64,000 bases of DNA, taken from Simiduia agarivorans SA1 = DSM 21679. GTDB lineage: Bacteria; Pseudomonadota; Gammaproteobacteria; Pseudomonadales; Cellvibrionaceae. Below the pieces are notes generated by a model. The model made no database searches, was not told where the DNA came from, and saw only the letters and a list, made by a program, of their open reading frames with translations. Below, in pieces: positions 1 to 9,347 of the stretch; the first letter of the stretch is position 1; every line of letters begins with the position of its first letter. The stretch spans positions 3,642,270-3,706,269 of the forward strand of contig NC_018868.3 in the NCBI RefSeq assembly GCF_000305785.2, written 5' to 3'. The translations under genes and the position numbers were made by a program.

Positions 1-1215
1 ATGTTGGCGGGCCAGTTGGCGCGCCGCAACATTGATATTAATGCCATTACCGAGCGGGCAATGGCATTTGAAGTGGCTGTGCCGTCGTGGGGTACCGGTA
101 CCGGGGGAACCCGATTTGCGCGGTTTCCCGGCTTGGCCGAGCCCCGCAATATTTTTGAGAAACTGCAGGACTGCGCTGTCATCAACCAATTGACGCGTTG
201 TACTCGCGAAGTGTCGCCCCATTTTCCCTGGGATAGAGTGGATGATTTTTCTGAACTGCGTCAGTACGCAGACAATCTGGGCTTGGGCTTTACTTGTGTC
301 AATTCCAACACCTTTCAGGATCAGCCGGGGCAGCAACACTCCTACAAGTATGGCAGCCTGACAAATACCTCGCAGGCGGCCCGTGAGCAGGCCATTGCCC
401 ACAACATCGAATGTATTCAATGGGGGCAGACGCTGGGCGCTAAAGCGCTGACGGTGTGGGTAGGCGATGGTTCAAACCACCCTGGTCAGCAGCATTTTCA
501 GCACGCGTTAGAGCGCTACCTGGACTCCATGCGCAAGATCTATGCGGCCTTGCCGGATGACTGGCAGGTGTTTATCGAACACAAAATGTTTGAACCAGCG
601 TTTTATTCCACCGTGATTCAGGACTGGGGCACCAACGTACTCTGTGCAATGGAGCTGGGTGACAAGGCCAAATCGTTGGTGGACCTGGGCCATCACGCTC
701 CGAACGTGAATATTGAAATGATTGTGTCGCGCCTGATTCAGTTCAAGAAGTTGGCCGGCTTCCATTTCAATGACAGTAAATACGGTGATGATGATCTCGA
801 CAGTGGCTCACTGCACCCATACCAGCAATTTCTGATTTTCAATGAGCTGGTGGATGCCGAGTATCGTAAGCAGGAAGGCTTCGCTCCCTGCTATATGCTG
901 GACCAGTCACACAATGTCACTGATCCGATCGAAAGTCTGATGAATTCCGCCGAAGAAGTTCAGCGTTCCTATGTGAAAGCGTTGCTCGTTGATCGCGAAG
1001 CACTTTATGCCGCGCAGGCCGACAACGATGCGCTGCAGGCTTCCCGTTTGTTGAAGGCGGCGTTCAATACCGATGTGGGCCCGATTCTGGCGATGGCACG
1101 CAGTCGCCAGAACGGTGCCATTGATCCGGTTCAAACCTACCGGGCCGCCAATTACCGCGCGGCCATTGCAGCCGATCGCCCCTCCAGTGGCGTGAGTGGC
1201 TCCGGCATCGTTTAA
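1..1215 (+). CDS. rhaI: L-rhamnose isomerase, Pseudomonas-type (5' end cut by window)
   Basis: Xylose-isomerase-like TIM-barrel enzyme that interconverts L-rhamnose and L-rhamnulose in the cytoplasm. From memory it aligns along its whole length with the Pseudomonas stutzeri L-rhamnose isomerase, including VPSWG.GTGGTRFARFPG near the start, PDDW..F.EHKM, VDLGHHAPN.NIEMIV, GFHFNDSKYGDDDLD and DQSHNVTDPIESL. Probable metal and catalytic residues are Glu193, Asp228, His255 and Asp301, counted from base 1. The family is about 430 residues and this frame opens at base 1 near family residue 27, so the true start is probably upstream of the window. The C-terminus is complete and is followed by a strong terminator. 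The reaction yields rhamnulose, whose usual fate is lactaldehyde plus DHAP; lutABC at 17.2-20.0 kb could finish lactate oxidation, but the kinase and aldolase are not in view. Confidence 0.93.
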   Translation: MLAGQLARRNIDINAITERAMAFEVAVPSWGTGTGGTRFARFPGLAEPRNIFEKLQDCAVINQLTRCTREVSPHFPWDRVDDFSELRQYADNLGLGFTCVNSNTFQDQPGQQHSYKYGSLTNTSQAAREQAIAHNIECIQWGQTLGAKALTVWVGDGSNHPGQQHFQHALERYLDSMRKIYAALPDDWQVFIEHKMFEPAFYSTVIQDWGTNVLCAMELGDKAKSLVDLGHHAPNVNIEMIVSRLIQFKKLAGFHFNDSKYGDDDLDSGSLHPYQQFLIFNELVDAEYRKQEGFAPCYMLDQSHNVTDPIESLMNSAEEVQRSYVKALLVDREALYAAQADNDALQASRLLKAAFNTDVGPILAMARSRQNGAIDPVQTYRAANYRAAIAADRPSSGVSGSGIV

Positions 1216-1264
1216 ACATTTTAGTTTTCTCGCTTGGCATGATGCTCTGTCATTGCACCTTATA

Positions 1265-1290
1265 AGCCCCAGTCTCTGGGGCTTTTTTTA
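1265..1290 (+). terminator. Rho-independent terminator after rhaI
   Basis: Perfect 8-bp stem AGCCCCAG/CTGGGGCT with a 3-nt loop, followed by seven T. It ends the rhaI transcript and isolates it from the GH43 gene. Confidence 0.9.
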
Positions 1291-1310
1291 TGTCCATGGA
1301 TGGACTGTAT

Positions 1311-1543
1311 GCCGAAAGGAGCCAGGGAAGGCGATTCGGCGTGCTGCAGGTCGCTGCCGAGCGAGTTTAAGCATGTGGCTGCGGTGGTCCGACACTTCGG
1401 CGAATGCCGAAAGGAGCCAGGGCACCAATTTGCTCCTGCAATTGGTGCACTCCCGCCATCCCTGCGGTGGCCCGACACATCGGCGGATTGCGCGGTTCGA
1501 CGCTTCGATTCGGCGGGCGGAAGTTCACCGCCGAGCGAGTTTA
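1311..1543. repeat. Degenerate intergenic repeat element
   Basis: This 230-bp non-coding stretch contains internally repeated words. GCCGAAAGGAGCCAGGG is at 1311-1327 and 1406-1422, GCCGAGCGAGTTTA at 1356-1369 and 1530-1543, and CTGCGGTGG(T/C)CCGACAC at 1379-1395 and 1462-1478. An inverted repeat CACCAATT/AATTGGTG lies at 1423-1447. Open frames run through it, but none has a ribosome site or a recognisable product. It may be a decayed intergenic or small non-autonomous element; no other copy was seen in the window. Confidence 0.55.
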
Positions 1544-1596
1544 TGCGAATGGCCATAGACCAACACAGCAAAACCCCACACAAGCGAGGAAATTTC

Positions 1597-2532
1597 ATGA
1601 AACACCATATCGCTTTATGCATTCTCTGTCTGTCAGGTCTGTGTTTCGCCGAAACGGCGCACGAATTATTGCCCGAATACCTGGCTGACCCTTTCATCCT
1701 GACCACCGATGATGGTTACTACTTGTACGCAACCGGCTATGTCGATGAAGATAAGGCGATTCCTGTATACCGTTCGGATGATATGGTGAACTGGCAGTTT
1801 GTGCGTGCAGCTGTTGCGGTCAACCCGGACCCAAGCGCCTGGAACCACAAGAACTTCTGGGCCCCGGAGGTTTTTGCCTGGGACGGAAAATATTATCTGT
1901 ATTACACCGCATCGCCAGGCACCACACCGCGTAACGAGGGTAATCGGATCGGGCTGGCTGTCGCCGATCATCCGGCTGGTCCGTTTGTTGATCAAGGGCC
2001 GGTGGTGTTGCACGGTAGTCTTGATGCGACCGTGGTTCACGATGAGCAGGGCCAGGCATATATGGCCTATGCATTGGAACTCAACAACGGAACAGGCCTG
2101 GGTGAGGGCGTGATCGTCATTGACAGGATGCTCTCCCCCAGCAGGTTGGTTGGCAAGCCCCGATTGCTGTTCAACGCCCATGGTTGGCAGGAAGCGCCGA
2201 ACTTTATCCATCGGAGCGGTCGCTATTTCATGCTTTATTCCGAAGGGCCCTGGCGCGAGCCGGCCTATGCCACACGCCTGGCGGTATCGGCGACACTGGC
2301 GGGACCGTTTGCTGAAATAAAGGCCTATAGCCCAGCGCTTACCACCCTTCCCGGGATGCAGGGGCCGGGGCATGGGCATTATTTCAAAGATCGCAAGGGC
2401 CAGGAGTTTTTTGTTTACCACGCTTGGGATGCGCGCATGAAACGCCGTTCACCGCGGCTGGCCCGGCTGCAGTGGGAGGGGGCTGGTCTGGTACTTACGC
2501 CGGTGGCCAGCCCGGCAGCGCTATTGCAGTGA
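1597..2532 (+). CDS. GH43-like glycosidase, secreted
   Basis: 311-residue five-bladed propeller glycosidase of the GH43 kind, usually an arabinofuranosidase or xylosidase acting on plant or algal glycans. The start at 1597 is preferred over an open upstream extension because AGCGAGGA lies just before it and a signal peptide follows (hydrophobic LCILCLSGLCFA, cleavage near residue 18). Expected catalytic residues are visible: Asp31 in LADPF (base), Asp143 in SLDATVV (pKa modulator) and Glu199 in WQEAPNF (acid). A GHGHY motif near the C-terminus matches the active-site His region of the family. The gene stands between the rhaI terminator and the GH74-like gene, 130 bp upstream of the latter, and may be cotranscribed with it. 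Substrate is not determinable from the sequence. Confidence 0.85.
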   Translation: MKHHIALCILCLSGLCFAETAHELLPEYLADPFILTTDDGYYLYATGYVDEDKAIPVYRSDDMVNWQFVRAAVAVNPDPSAWNHKNFWAPEVFAWDGKYYLYYTASPGTTPRNEGNRIGLAVADHPAGPFVDQGPVVLHGSLDATVVHDEQGQAYMAYALELNNGTGLGEGVIVIDRMLSPSRLVGKPRLLFNAHGWQEAPNFIHRSGRYFMLYSEGPWREPAYATRLAVSATLAGPFAEIKAYSPALTTLPGMQGPGHGHYFKDRKGQEFFVYHAWDARMKRRSPRLARLQWEGAGLVLTPVASPAALLQ

Positions 2533-2662
2533 TGGATCTGGCTTGCTTTATTGACTTGTAATGATTGATTGTGATCTATAATATGGTTTAGTAGTCAAAA
2601 ATAACCATAAATGATCTTTGGGCCGGTGCTCGCCGCGCCCCTTCAACTACGAGCAATTGAAT

Positions 2663-5600
2663 ATGAAGCGACTTCTCATTGCGGCAATTCTGCTGCTGCC
2701 TTGGTTTGCCCAAGCGCAATGGACCTCTATCAACCCCGGCGCCGGTGGCCAGGTGCAGGACGTGGTAGCGGACCCGAATATCAACGAACGCCTTATCCTT
2801 GCCTCCGATATGGAGGGCATTTACGAATCGCTCAACAATGGTGAAAGCTGGAAGCCCAAGGGCGAGCTGCACCAGAACCGCGTGTACGCGGTGGCGATTC
2901 CAAAACAATCCGGCAACCAGAAGATGTATGTGGGCACGCTGTTTGGTTTGGAGGTGTCCAACGATAGTGGCAACACCTTCACCTTGATTGATGCCACCAA
3001 GAAAAAATCCATCGGCGCAATCGCCATTCATCCCACCAACAAAAACATTGTGCTGGCCGCGGTGGGTTGGAAGGATGACTATGATGACGCCGGTGGCGGC
3101 AACCGTTTTTACAGCCTGTTTGGCATGTCCAAGGGCGGCAAGGTTACCGTGTTCAAATCCACCGACGGCGGTGTGAACTGGACCGAAAAAACCACCGCCA
3201 ACACCTATGGCGATCGCAACGTGTTTGCCATTAAATTCAATCCGAAAAATGGCAGTGAGGCTTTTTTAGCCTCCGACGCGGGCATCTTCCGCTCCACCAA
3301 TACCGGTGACAGCTGGTCGCGCTTGTCCGCGCCCAACGGCACCAATGGCCGAGCCAAGGGTGTGGACATCAGCCCCGACGGCAAAGTGGTGTACGCGGTG
3401 TACCTCACCGACGCGGCGGTGAACAACGGCCGCGACCAGGGCGAAGATCTTGAAGCGGCGGTGTTCGCCTCGCGCATCTCGTCTATCAACTGGAAAAATG
3501 TCACCGGCTCGCTGCCCAATTACAGCTTCTGGCAACCTGAGGTAGACCCATTCTCCACCGGCCATGTGCACAAGGTGATTGTGTCCATGGATCAGGAGCG
3601 CAAGGGCTTGTACCAGGCTACGGTGACCTGGAACGACACCTACAGCAGTGCCACGCCTGCGAGCACCAACTGGGCGCAAATCTGGACCGAAAATGATGTG
3701 GTAGACGGTTGGGATGTGGGTAAACCTAATGCGCGTTTTGCTCACTACACGCCCAAGGGCAACGGTTGGGCGCGCGCCATCTGGACCACGCAAAATCAGA
3801 CCATCTACCGCGGTGACCTGAACGGTTCCAGTTATAACTGGCACAACCGTTACAGCTATACCACGAATCAGTTTTTTGCCGATTACTGGGGTATTCCTGT
3901 AGCCACTTACGGCACCCGTGGCACCGAGAGCACCTACACATGGGATATCGACGCCCACGCCAACTATGTGATCCAGGGTATGGGTGACAATGGCCCGGTG
4001 GAGAGCTGGGATGGCGGCGAAACCTGGAGCAACGTGTGGATGCGCCAGAACGGTTTCCTGTCTGATGTGCAGGCGGTGGAAATTGCCGATGCCTGGGGCA
4101 AGAAAGTGGTGATTGCGCAAATGGCTGCGGGCTTTGGCGGTCACGCCGGCACCGGCAATTTGTACGTTAAACACCTGGATAATTACTCCCCCAATGACGA
4201 GTGGGAATTCTACGCCGGTGGCAGTGAATACCGTGGCGGCCTGCCCAATGGCCTGATCAGTGACATCGCCGAATCTCCGGCCGCGCCCGGAACGATTTTT
4301 GTTTTCTCCCGTGGCAACGGCCTGTACATGCAGGATTTTGGTTGGGCCTATAACGACAAGCACCTGCTTGGCGACCAACCCTGGTTCAGTAAAATCAGCA
4401 ACGGCATTGCCGACCAGATTTCATCCGTTAAAAAAATCGCGCCGCACCCCACCAACCCGAACATCGTTTATGTGAGTTCGGTGAGTGGCAGCACTGGCGT
4501 GTTCAAAGGCGTCAACAATGGCGGCAACTGGACCTGGAGCAAAATCTACAATGGCGGCGGCTGGGATGCCGAGGTGTACGCCTGGGACAATGCCGGCCAG
4601 ACGGTGCTGTTTTATTCAGGCAAAAGCTATGAAGACGGCGATGGCGAAAACTTTGTGGGCGCCATTTCGCTGGATGAAGGCAACACCTGGAAAACCGTGC
4701 TGAAGAGCCACAACACCCGCGCAGTGGTGTCGCACAGCTGGTACAACAAAGTTACCTCCGGCCCCAATGCCTACGGATTCAAATTCCAGAACAAAGGCGG
4801 TTTGGTAGGTTACGACAACAAGGTGATCATGGCGCACTATGATCACACCTTGCAAAAAACCTACGCTGTATTGGAGGGCACTATATCTGGCTCCAATACC
4901 TCTAACGCCAGCGTCAGCTGGTCAGACATCACCGGCAACCTCCCCTTTGGCGGTTTGACCACTGCGCGCGTGGTGGCCAATGGCAACGACAAATACCTGT
5001 ACGTGTCTACCGCCGGTGCCGGCGCCTGGCGTAAAACCCTGGGCGGCAGCTCGGTAGTTACCCCGTCCAGTGTGTCCATCGGCAATTGTCCTGCTGGTGA
5101 TCTCACCGTGGGCGATACCGCGAGCCTTAGTGCCAGTGTGCAGCCCGCCAACGCCACCAACAAGGCGGTGAGCTGGAGCAGTTCCAACAGCAACGTGGCC
5201 ACGGTTAGCAGTAGTGGTGCGGTGAGTGCTGTGGCGGCCGGTTCGGCGACTATTACCGTGACCACCCAAAGCGGCAATAAAACCGATACCTGTGGCATCA
5301 CCGTGGTGGCGCCACCTGCAAGTGGTGCGGCGTCTATTACCGTGCGTGCGCGCATGGCGCTGGGCAGCAGCGATTCGCTGCAGCTACGGGTAGACAATCA
5401 GGTGGTGCACACCTGGACCATCAGCGGTTCGTCTTACGCCAACTACACCACCAGCAAAGTGTTGAACGGTAATGTGAAGTTGTACTTCCCCGACAACGGC
5501 ACCGACATGGAAATTGACTATCTGAAAGTCAATGACACCACTTATCAGGCGGAAGCACAGGCCATCAACACCTCGGCCTGGATGAACGGTTCCTGTGGCG

Positions 5601-6370
5601 GCGGTGGATACACCTCCATCATGCACTGCCCCGGGCATATTGATTTCGGCACCATCAATGCCGGCAGCAATCCGGGCAATGTGTCGGTAACCGGTGTGCA
5701 GATCAACAACTGTAACAACCCGTCGATTTCGGTGGGCGGCAGCGTGGATCTGAATGAAACGGTATCGCCAACCAATGCCACCAATAAAACTGTGAGCTGG
5801 AGCAGTGCCAATACCGGTGTGGCCACAGTGAACAGCAGCGGCGTGGTGAGTGGCCAAAGCGCGGGCAATGCCACGATTACCGTGACCTCGCAGGACGGTG
5901 GTTTTACCGCCAGCTGTTCGGTGGCAGTGACCAACAACCAGCCGCCGCAAACGGGCTATCGCTACCTGATGCTGTACGGTTACGGCACCGTATTGAATGA
6001 CACCACTATCCAACAGATCCATTGGATGGTGAACGGTTATTCGTATCCCGATCCCAAACTGACCTGGAACACCAAATCACAGGTGACTTCGAGCACCAAT
6101 GGTACTAACGATTACGCCGCCTACGACGTGACCAATGTGGGTTGGGTGATCGGACGTAACTTTCCCGCGTGGATTAAAATTGATCTGGGAGCCGGCAACG
6201 AAATTGCTCCGGATGCCATCATGATCAAACCCAATGCCGATGACCGGGGTTTCTCATCTTTTGAAGCCTTTGGTTCCAACGACAACAGCAATTGGACTTC
6301 GCTGCATTCGCGCAGCGGATTGACCAGCGCGGATTATTCGGGATTGACGACTTTCGAATTTTCTAACTGA
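2663..6370 (+). CDS. Secreted GH74-like beta-propeller protein with Big2, CBM60-like and discoidin-like modules
   Basis: 1235-residue exported multimodular protein. The signal peptide is residues 1-19 (LLLPWFAQA then QW). Residues about 20-790 form BNR/sortilin-type propeller repeats, with many S.DGG.SW or S.NNG.SW motifs. The opening GAGGQVQDVV..LASDMEGIY parallels the GH74 opening GGGG.V.G...ARTDIGGAY; Asp49, and Asp442 in GMGDNGPVESWDGG, are candidate catalytic acids by that analogy. Then come a bacterial Ig-like Big2 domain (about 797-886), a CBM60-like module ending SCGGGGYTSIMHC (about 890-996), a second Big2 (about 1006-1091) and a discoidin/F5-8C-like domain (about 1096-1235). The start at 2663 is chosen for the signal peptide. 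It is paralogous to the protein at 20237-23590. Xyloglucanase activity is only a guess because the family is divergent. Confidence 0.75.
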   Translation: MKRLLIAAILLLPWFAQAQWTSINPGAGGQVQDVVADPNINERLILASDMEGIYESLNNGESWKPKGELHQNRVYAVAIPKQSGNQKMYVGTLFGLEVSNDSGNTFTLIDATKKKSIGAIAIHPTNKNIVLAAVGWKDDYDDAGGGNRFYSLFGMSKGGKVTVFKSTDGGVNWTEKTTANTYGDRNVFAIKFNPKNGSEAFLASDAGIFRSTNTGDSWSRLSAPNGTNGRAKGVDISPDGKVVYAVYLTDAAVNNGRDQGEDLEAAVFASRISSINWKNVTGSLPNYSFWQPEVDPFSTGHVHKVIVSMDQERKGLYQATVTWNDTYSSATPASTNWAQIWTENDVVDGWDVGKPNARFAHYTPKGNGWARAIWTTQNQTIYRGDLNGSSYNWHNRYSYTTNQFFADYWGIPVATYGTRGTESTYTWDIDAHANYVIQGMGDNGPVESWDGGETWSNVWMRQNGFLSDVQAVEIADAWGKKVVIAQMAAGFGGHAGTGNLYVKHLDNYSPNDEWEFYAGGSEYRGGLPNGLISDIAESPAAPGTIFVFSRGNGLYMQDFGWAYNDKHLLGDQPWFSKISNGIADQISSVKKIAPHPTNPNIVYVSSVSGSTGVFKGVNNGGNWTWSKIYNGGGWDAEVYAWDNAGQTVLFYSGKSYEDGDGENFVGAISLDEGNTWKTVLKSHNTRAVVSHSWYNKVTSGPNAYGFKFQNKGGLVGYDNKVIMAHYDHTLQKTYAVLEGTISGSNTSNASVSWSDITGNLPFGGLTTARVVANGNDKYLYVSTAGAGAWRKTLGGSSVVTPSSVSIGNCPAGDLTVGDTASLSASVQPANATNKAVSWSSSNSNVATVSSSGAVSAVAAGSATITVTTQSGNKTDTCGITVVAPPASGAASITVRARMALGSSDSLQLRVDNQVVHTWTISGSSYANYTTSKVLNGNVKLYFPDNGTDMEIDYLKVNDTTYQAEAQAINTSAWMNGSCGGGGYTSIMHCPGHIDFGTINAGSNPGNVSVTGVQINNCNNPSISVGGSVDLNETVSPTNATNKTVSWSSANTGVATVNSSGVVSGQSAGNATITVTSQDGGFTASCSVAVTNNQPPQTGYRYLMLYGYGTVLNDTTIQQIHWMVNGYSYPDPKLTWNTKSQVTSSTNGTNDYAAYDVTNVGWVIGRNFPAWIKIDLGAGNEIAPDAIMIKPNADDRGFSSFEAFGSNDNSNWTSLHSRSGLTSADYSGLTTFEFSN

Positions 6371-6377
6371 TGTTCAA

Positions 6378-6402
6378 AGCCCGGCACCGCCGGGCTTTTT
6401 TT
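6378..6402 (+). terminator. Rho-independent terminator after the GH74-like gene
   Basis: Stem AGCCCGG/CCGGGCT with a 5-nt loop, followed by seven T. It lies between convergent genes. Confidence 0.9.
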
Positions 6403-6414
6403 GCTTTCAACGGT

Positions 6415-7242
6415 TTATTTGCGGCGGTACTGCAGCGGCGTACAGTGAAACTTTTGTTTGAACTTTCTGTGGAATAGGGGCAGCGACGGGAATCCGTTTT
6501 GTTGGGCAATCCGGGCCACGGGGAGTTCGGTTGAGAGCAATGTATCCGCGGCTCGCAGTAAGCGGTATTCCATCAGGTAATTGGAAAACGAGCGGTTCAT
6601 AGTACGTTGAAAAAAACGTGAAAACTGCTGCTCTGAAAAGCCTGTAACTTGTGCCAGCTGTCCAAGCCGGATCGGGCTGGCGTAGTTTTCCTGCACAAAT
6701 GCCAGCGCCCGGTTCAGGCGGCTGTGGCTGTCTTGCGCCCGGTCGTAAAGGTAGTTGCCCTCCGTTAGTGGCTGCCAGGTGTGACGGCTGAGCTCATCCA
6801 ATAACGCCACCAGGCCGACAAACCGGTTCAGCCCATTGCGGGTGAGTAACTGACGCATTTGCGCGCCTATCCGCACGCTTTCATCGCCCGCATACACAAG
6901 CCCTCTGCAGGCCTGTTCCAGCAGCCGGTGAATGGCAACAAATTCGCCACCCGCAGGTATCAGCTCCACGGGCCATTGCAGCACATAAGCGTGGGCGCTG
7001 CCTGCACACTTGCCGTAGCTTTTCCACATATGTGGCAGGTTTGGACCCAGCAGTGCCAGGTCGCCCGCACTGAACGGTGCCAGGTGATCTCCCACGTGGC
7101 GCATACCTTCGCCACGCCTGATGAAGGTTAATTCGAATTGGGGGTGGAAGTGCCAGGGCGCGGGAAAGGCATCGGCGATCAGGTTAACGCCATTTACCGA
7201 ACTTTCTGGTGAGGTGGCTATGCGTTCGAGCTGAGCGCGCAA
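6415..7242 (-). CDS. AraC-family transcriptional regulator with cupin sensor
   Basis: 275-residue regulator. The N-terminal 110 residues look like an AraC-type cupin arm (PWHFHPQFELTFI, then GDLALLGPNLPHMW), which normally binds a sugar or related ligand. The C-terminal 100 residues are the double helix-turn-helix (LAQVTGFSEQQFSRFFQ and VARIAQQNGFPSLPLFHRKFKQ), ending TPLQYRR. No ATG is available in frame; a TTG at 7240-7242 preceded by AGGAAAG at 8-nt spacing is the best start. It is divergent from the PhyH-like gene with a 112-bp shared promoter region, so it probably regulates that gene and perhaps the following operon. Confidence 0.88.
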   Translation of the reverse strand: MRAQLERIATSPESSVNGVNLIADAFPAPWHFHPQFELTFIRRGEGMRHVGDHLAPFSAGDLALLGPNLPHMWKSYGKCAGSAHAYVLQWPVELIPAGGEFVAIHRLLEQACRGLVYAGDESVRIGAQMRQLLTRNGLNRFVGLVALLDELSRHTWQPLTEGNYLYDRAQDSHSRLNRALAFVQENYASPIRLGQLAQVTGFSEQQFSRFFQRTMNRSFSNYLMEYRLLRAADTLLSTELPVARIAQQNGFPSLPLFHRKFKQKFHCTPLQYRRK

Positions 7243-7354
7243 AAGTAAACTTTCCTGTGCTGAAAAAGTGGATTTAGTCTTGTTTTAATGTCTATTAATA
7301 CACTTTACCAAGGTTGCGCGCTAGTCTGGCCGGAAATAAAAAGAGGGTTACAGA

Positions 7355-8233
7355 ATGCAGGATTTATCACGGGTTCATGAGGCGATAACGTCGCGTATGC
7401 GTCATTTGCTGCAGGATTGTGATTGGGACGCCTACCGTCTGAGCGAGGAGCAGGTAGAGCATTTTCACGATCAGGGCTATGTGGCTGGGATTCCTCTCGT
7501 GGATGACGACTACATAGCGGCGCTGCGCGAAGAGCTTGCGGCCGTAGTGGATCCGGCACACCCCGGACACCATCTGTTCCATGAATTTCACAGCAACGAA
7601 TCAAGCAATACCGACAGTGTGCTGTTTCACTCTCTGGGCCATTGGCGTATCGTTCCGCACTTTCATGACCTGTTGTGGAACCCGCGCTTTCTGGTGCCGG
7701 CCAGCCAGCTGTTGGGCGGTAAGGGTGTGCGCTTTTGGCATGATCAGCTATTTTGTAAGCCCGCCCAGCATGGCGGTGTGGTGGCCTGGCATCAGGATTA
7801 CAGCTACTGGACCCGCACCCAACCGATGCAGCATTTAACCTGCTGGATGGGCCTGGATGATGCAGACCGGGACAATGGCTGTTTACACTATATTCCCGGT
7901 AGCCACCGGTGGGGGCTGTTGGATAAACCCGAATTGGCCGGTGATATGGATGGCCTGGCGCAATACCTGAGTGCCGGGCAGCAACGCCAGTTTGAAGCGC
8001 AAAAGGCCATTGAGCTCAAGCGCGGCCACGGCAGTTTTCATCACCCCTTGATGGTGCATGGTTCCTATGAAAACCGCTCTGATCGGGCTCGGCGCGCCTG
8101 TGTACTCAACGTGTTTGCCGATGGCACTCAGGCCGCGAGTCACGAGCCCCTGCTGCCGGGTGTGCCGCCGTTGGTTCCGGGCGCCCCGCTGGATGGCCAG
8201 TTTTTCCCATTGCTGTACCCGGGGTGCGATTAA
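7355..8233 (+). CDS. Phytanoyl-CoA dioxygenase (PhyH)-family Fe(II)/2-oxoglutarate oxygenase
   Basis: 292-residue non-haem iron oxygenase. The HxD iron ligands are His146 and Asp148 (AWHQDYSYW). The distal His is His235 (HHPLMVHGSYEN), followed 11-12 residues later by an Arg pair (246/247) suited to binding the 2-oxoglutarate carboxylate. PGSHRWG is the usual family loop. Family members hydroxylate small molecules, and in glycan loci their substrate is generally unknown. The gene is divergent from an AraC regulator and is followed 85 bp later by a DeoR regulator, which suggests a regulated catabolic or modification step. Confidence 0.87.
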   Translation: MQDLSRVHEAITSRMRHLLQDCDWDAYRLSEEQVEHFHDQGYVAGIPLVDDDYIAALREELAAVVDPAHPGHHLFHEFHSNESSNTDSVLFHSLGHWRIVPHFHDLLWNPRFLVPASQLLGGKGVRFWHDQLFCKPAQHGGVVAWHQDYSYWTRTQPMQHLTCWMGLDDADRDNGCLHYIPGSHRWGLLDKPELAGDMDGLAQYLSAGQQRQFEAQKAIELKRGHGSFHHPLMVHGSYENRSDRARRACVLNVFADGTQAASHEPLLPGVPPLVPGAPLDGQFFPLLYPGCD

Positions 8234-8318
8234 AGTGTGCTTTAATCATCAAAACCCTTTAATGATGGTTAATGAGCGGTTATGATTGACTGATTGTCAA
8301 TCTCTAGGGAATGGAACC

Positions 8319-9125
8319 ATGCTCGAACGTCAGCGCCATCAGTTGTTGCTGGAAATTCTGGATGAGCAGCAGTTCGCCAGTGTTGCCGATTTAACCACCC
8401 AGCTGAACTCTTCGGAAGCCACTATCCGCCGTGACCTGATCAAGTTGCATCGGGAGGGCAGGCTGGAAAAGATCCGCGGAGGCGCTCAACGACTGAAGAA
8501 TGCCGCCGTTGCTTCAGGTAAAACCCATATCACCGGCTCCGCTTTTCTGGTCAATAAAGACAAGGCCGCGGCCGCCAAGCGCGCCATTGCCCGCCATGCG
8601 GTTAGCATGTGTGAAGAAAACGAACTCATTATTGTGAATGGTGGTTCGTCCACCTACATGATGGGCGAGTTCCTGGTTCAGCGGGATGTTGGTGTGCTCA
8701 CCAATTCCTATTATCTGGCTCAGTACCTGTGCGATAACGGCCAGAATCAGGTGACCGTGCCAAGCGGTGAAATCTACCGCAAGCAGGGCATTATTCTCAG
8801 TCCGTTCGAGAATGACTCTATCCAGAATTATCGCAGTAAGCTCATGTTTACCGGTACGGCCGGGATCGGAGAGTTTGGTGTGATGGAGACCGATTCATTG
8901 TTGGTGCGCGCGGAACAGAAGTTGCGTAAGCAAGCAGAGAAACTGGTAGTTCTGGCAGACAGTAGTAAGTTGGGGCACAAGAGCAACTTCATTCTCTACC
9001 CCATCCATGAAGTGGATGTGCTGATTACTGACGAAATGGCTGATCCTGCGATCGTTGAAAAAATTCAGAGCCACGGTGTTGAAGTGATACTGGTCGCAAT
9101 CGAACCTTTGGAAGCCGCCGTCTGA
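8319..9125 (+). CDS. DeoR-family transcriptional repressor
   Basis: 268 residues. The N-terminal winged helix (MLERQRHQLLLEIL then SVADLTTQLNSSEATIRRDL..L..EG.L.KIRGGA) is typical of DeoR sugar regulators. The C-terminal DeoRC sensor domain has the isomerase-like fold signature (VNGGSSTYMMGEFL, VLTNSYYLAQYL, DSSKLG, DVLITDE). The ATG at 8319 is chosen over an upstream alternative at 8286 because AGGGA sits 8 nt before it and the HTH begins at once. DeoR proteins usually sense a phosphorylated sugar. The nearest candidate targets are the PhyH gene upstream and the SapC series downstream. Confidence 0.9.
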   Translation: MLERQRHQLLLEILDEQQFASVADLTTQLNSSEATIRRDLIKLHREGRLEKIRGGAQRLKNAAVASGKTHITGSAFLVNKDKAAAAKRAIARHAVSMCEENELIIVNGGSSTYMMGEFLVQRDVGVLTNSYYLAQYLCDNGQNQVTVPSGEIYRKQGIILSPFENDSIQNYRSKLMFTGTAGIGEFGVMETDSLLVRAEQKLRKQAEKLVVLADSSKLGHKSNFILYPIHEVDVLITDEMADPAIVEKIQSHGVEVILVAIEPLEAAV

Positions 9126-9130
9126 CCCCT

Positions 9131-9152
9131 TGCGCAGGCACTTGCCTGCGCA
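9131..9152 (+). terminator. Strong hairpin after the DeoR gene
   Basis: Perfect 9-bp stem TGCGCAGGC/GCCTGCGCA with an ACTT loop, six bases after the stop codon. There is no T tract after it, so it may act as a weak terminator or mRNA 3' stabiliser. Confidence 0.6.
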
Positions 9153-9347
9153 TGCCTCCCCGCCTGGTCGCCACGCCGATCACCTAATACTATCGGATTA
9201 TATTGATCAACTACGCGCGAGAATGTGCGTAATTTTAGTCAAATCTATTCAGTGCTTGACCGAATGTGATTGAAAGTGGTAGTTTTAATCCCCACAATAA
9301 TCACAAAAATCGTCGGAGCTAAGGCTGCCGGCGCGAGGGCAGTACCC

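Noticed and set aside
1300..1596. Upstream extension of the GH43 reading frame
   Set aside because: It crosses the repeat element and has no ribosome site; the start at 1597 gives a normal signal peptide and a ribosome site.
3266..4378. Long minus-strand open frame (370 codons)
   Set aside because: It lies wholly inside the GH74-like gene, its translation is low-complexity His/Val/Gly-rich with no family resemblance, and it is explained by the codon bias of the opposite strand.
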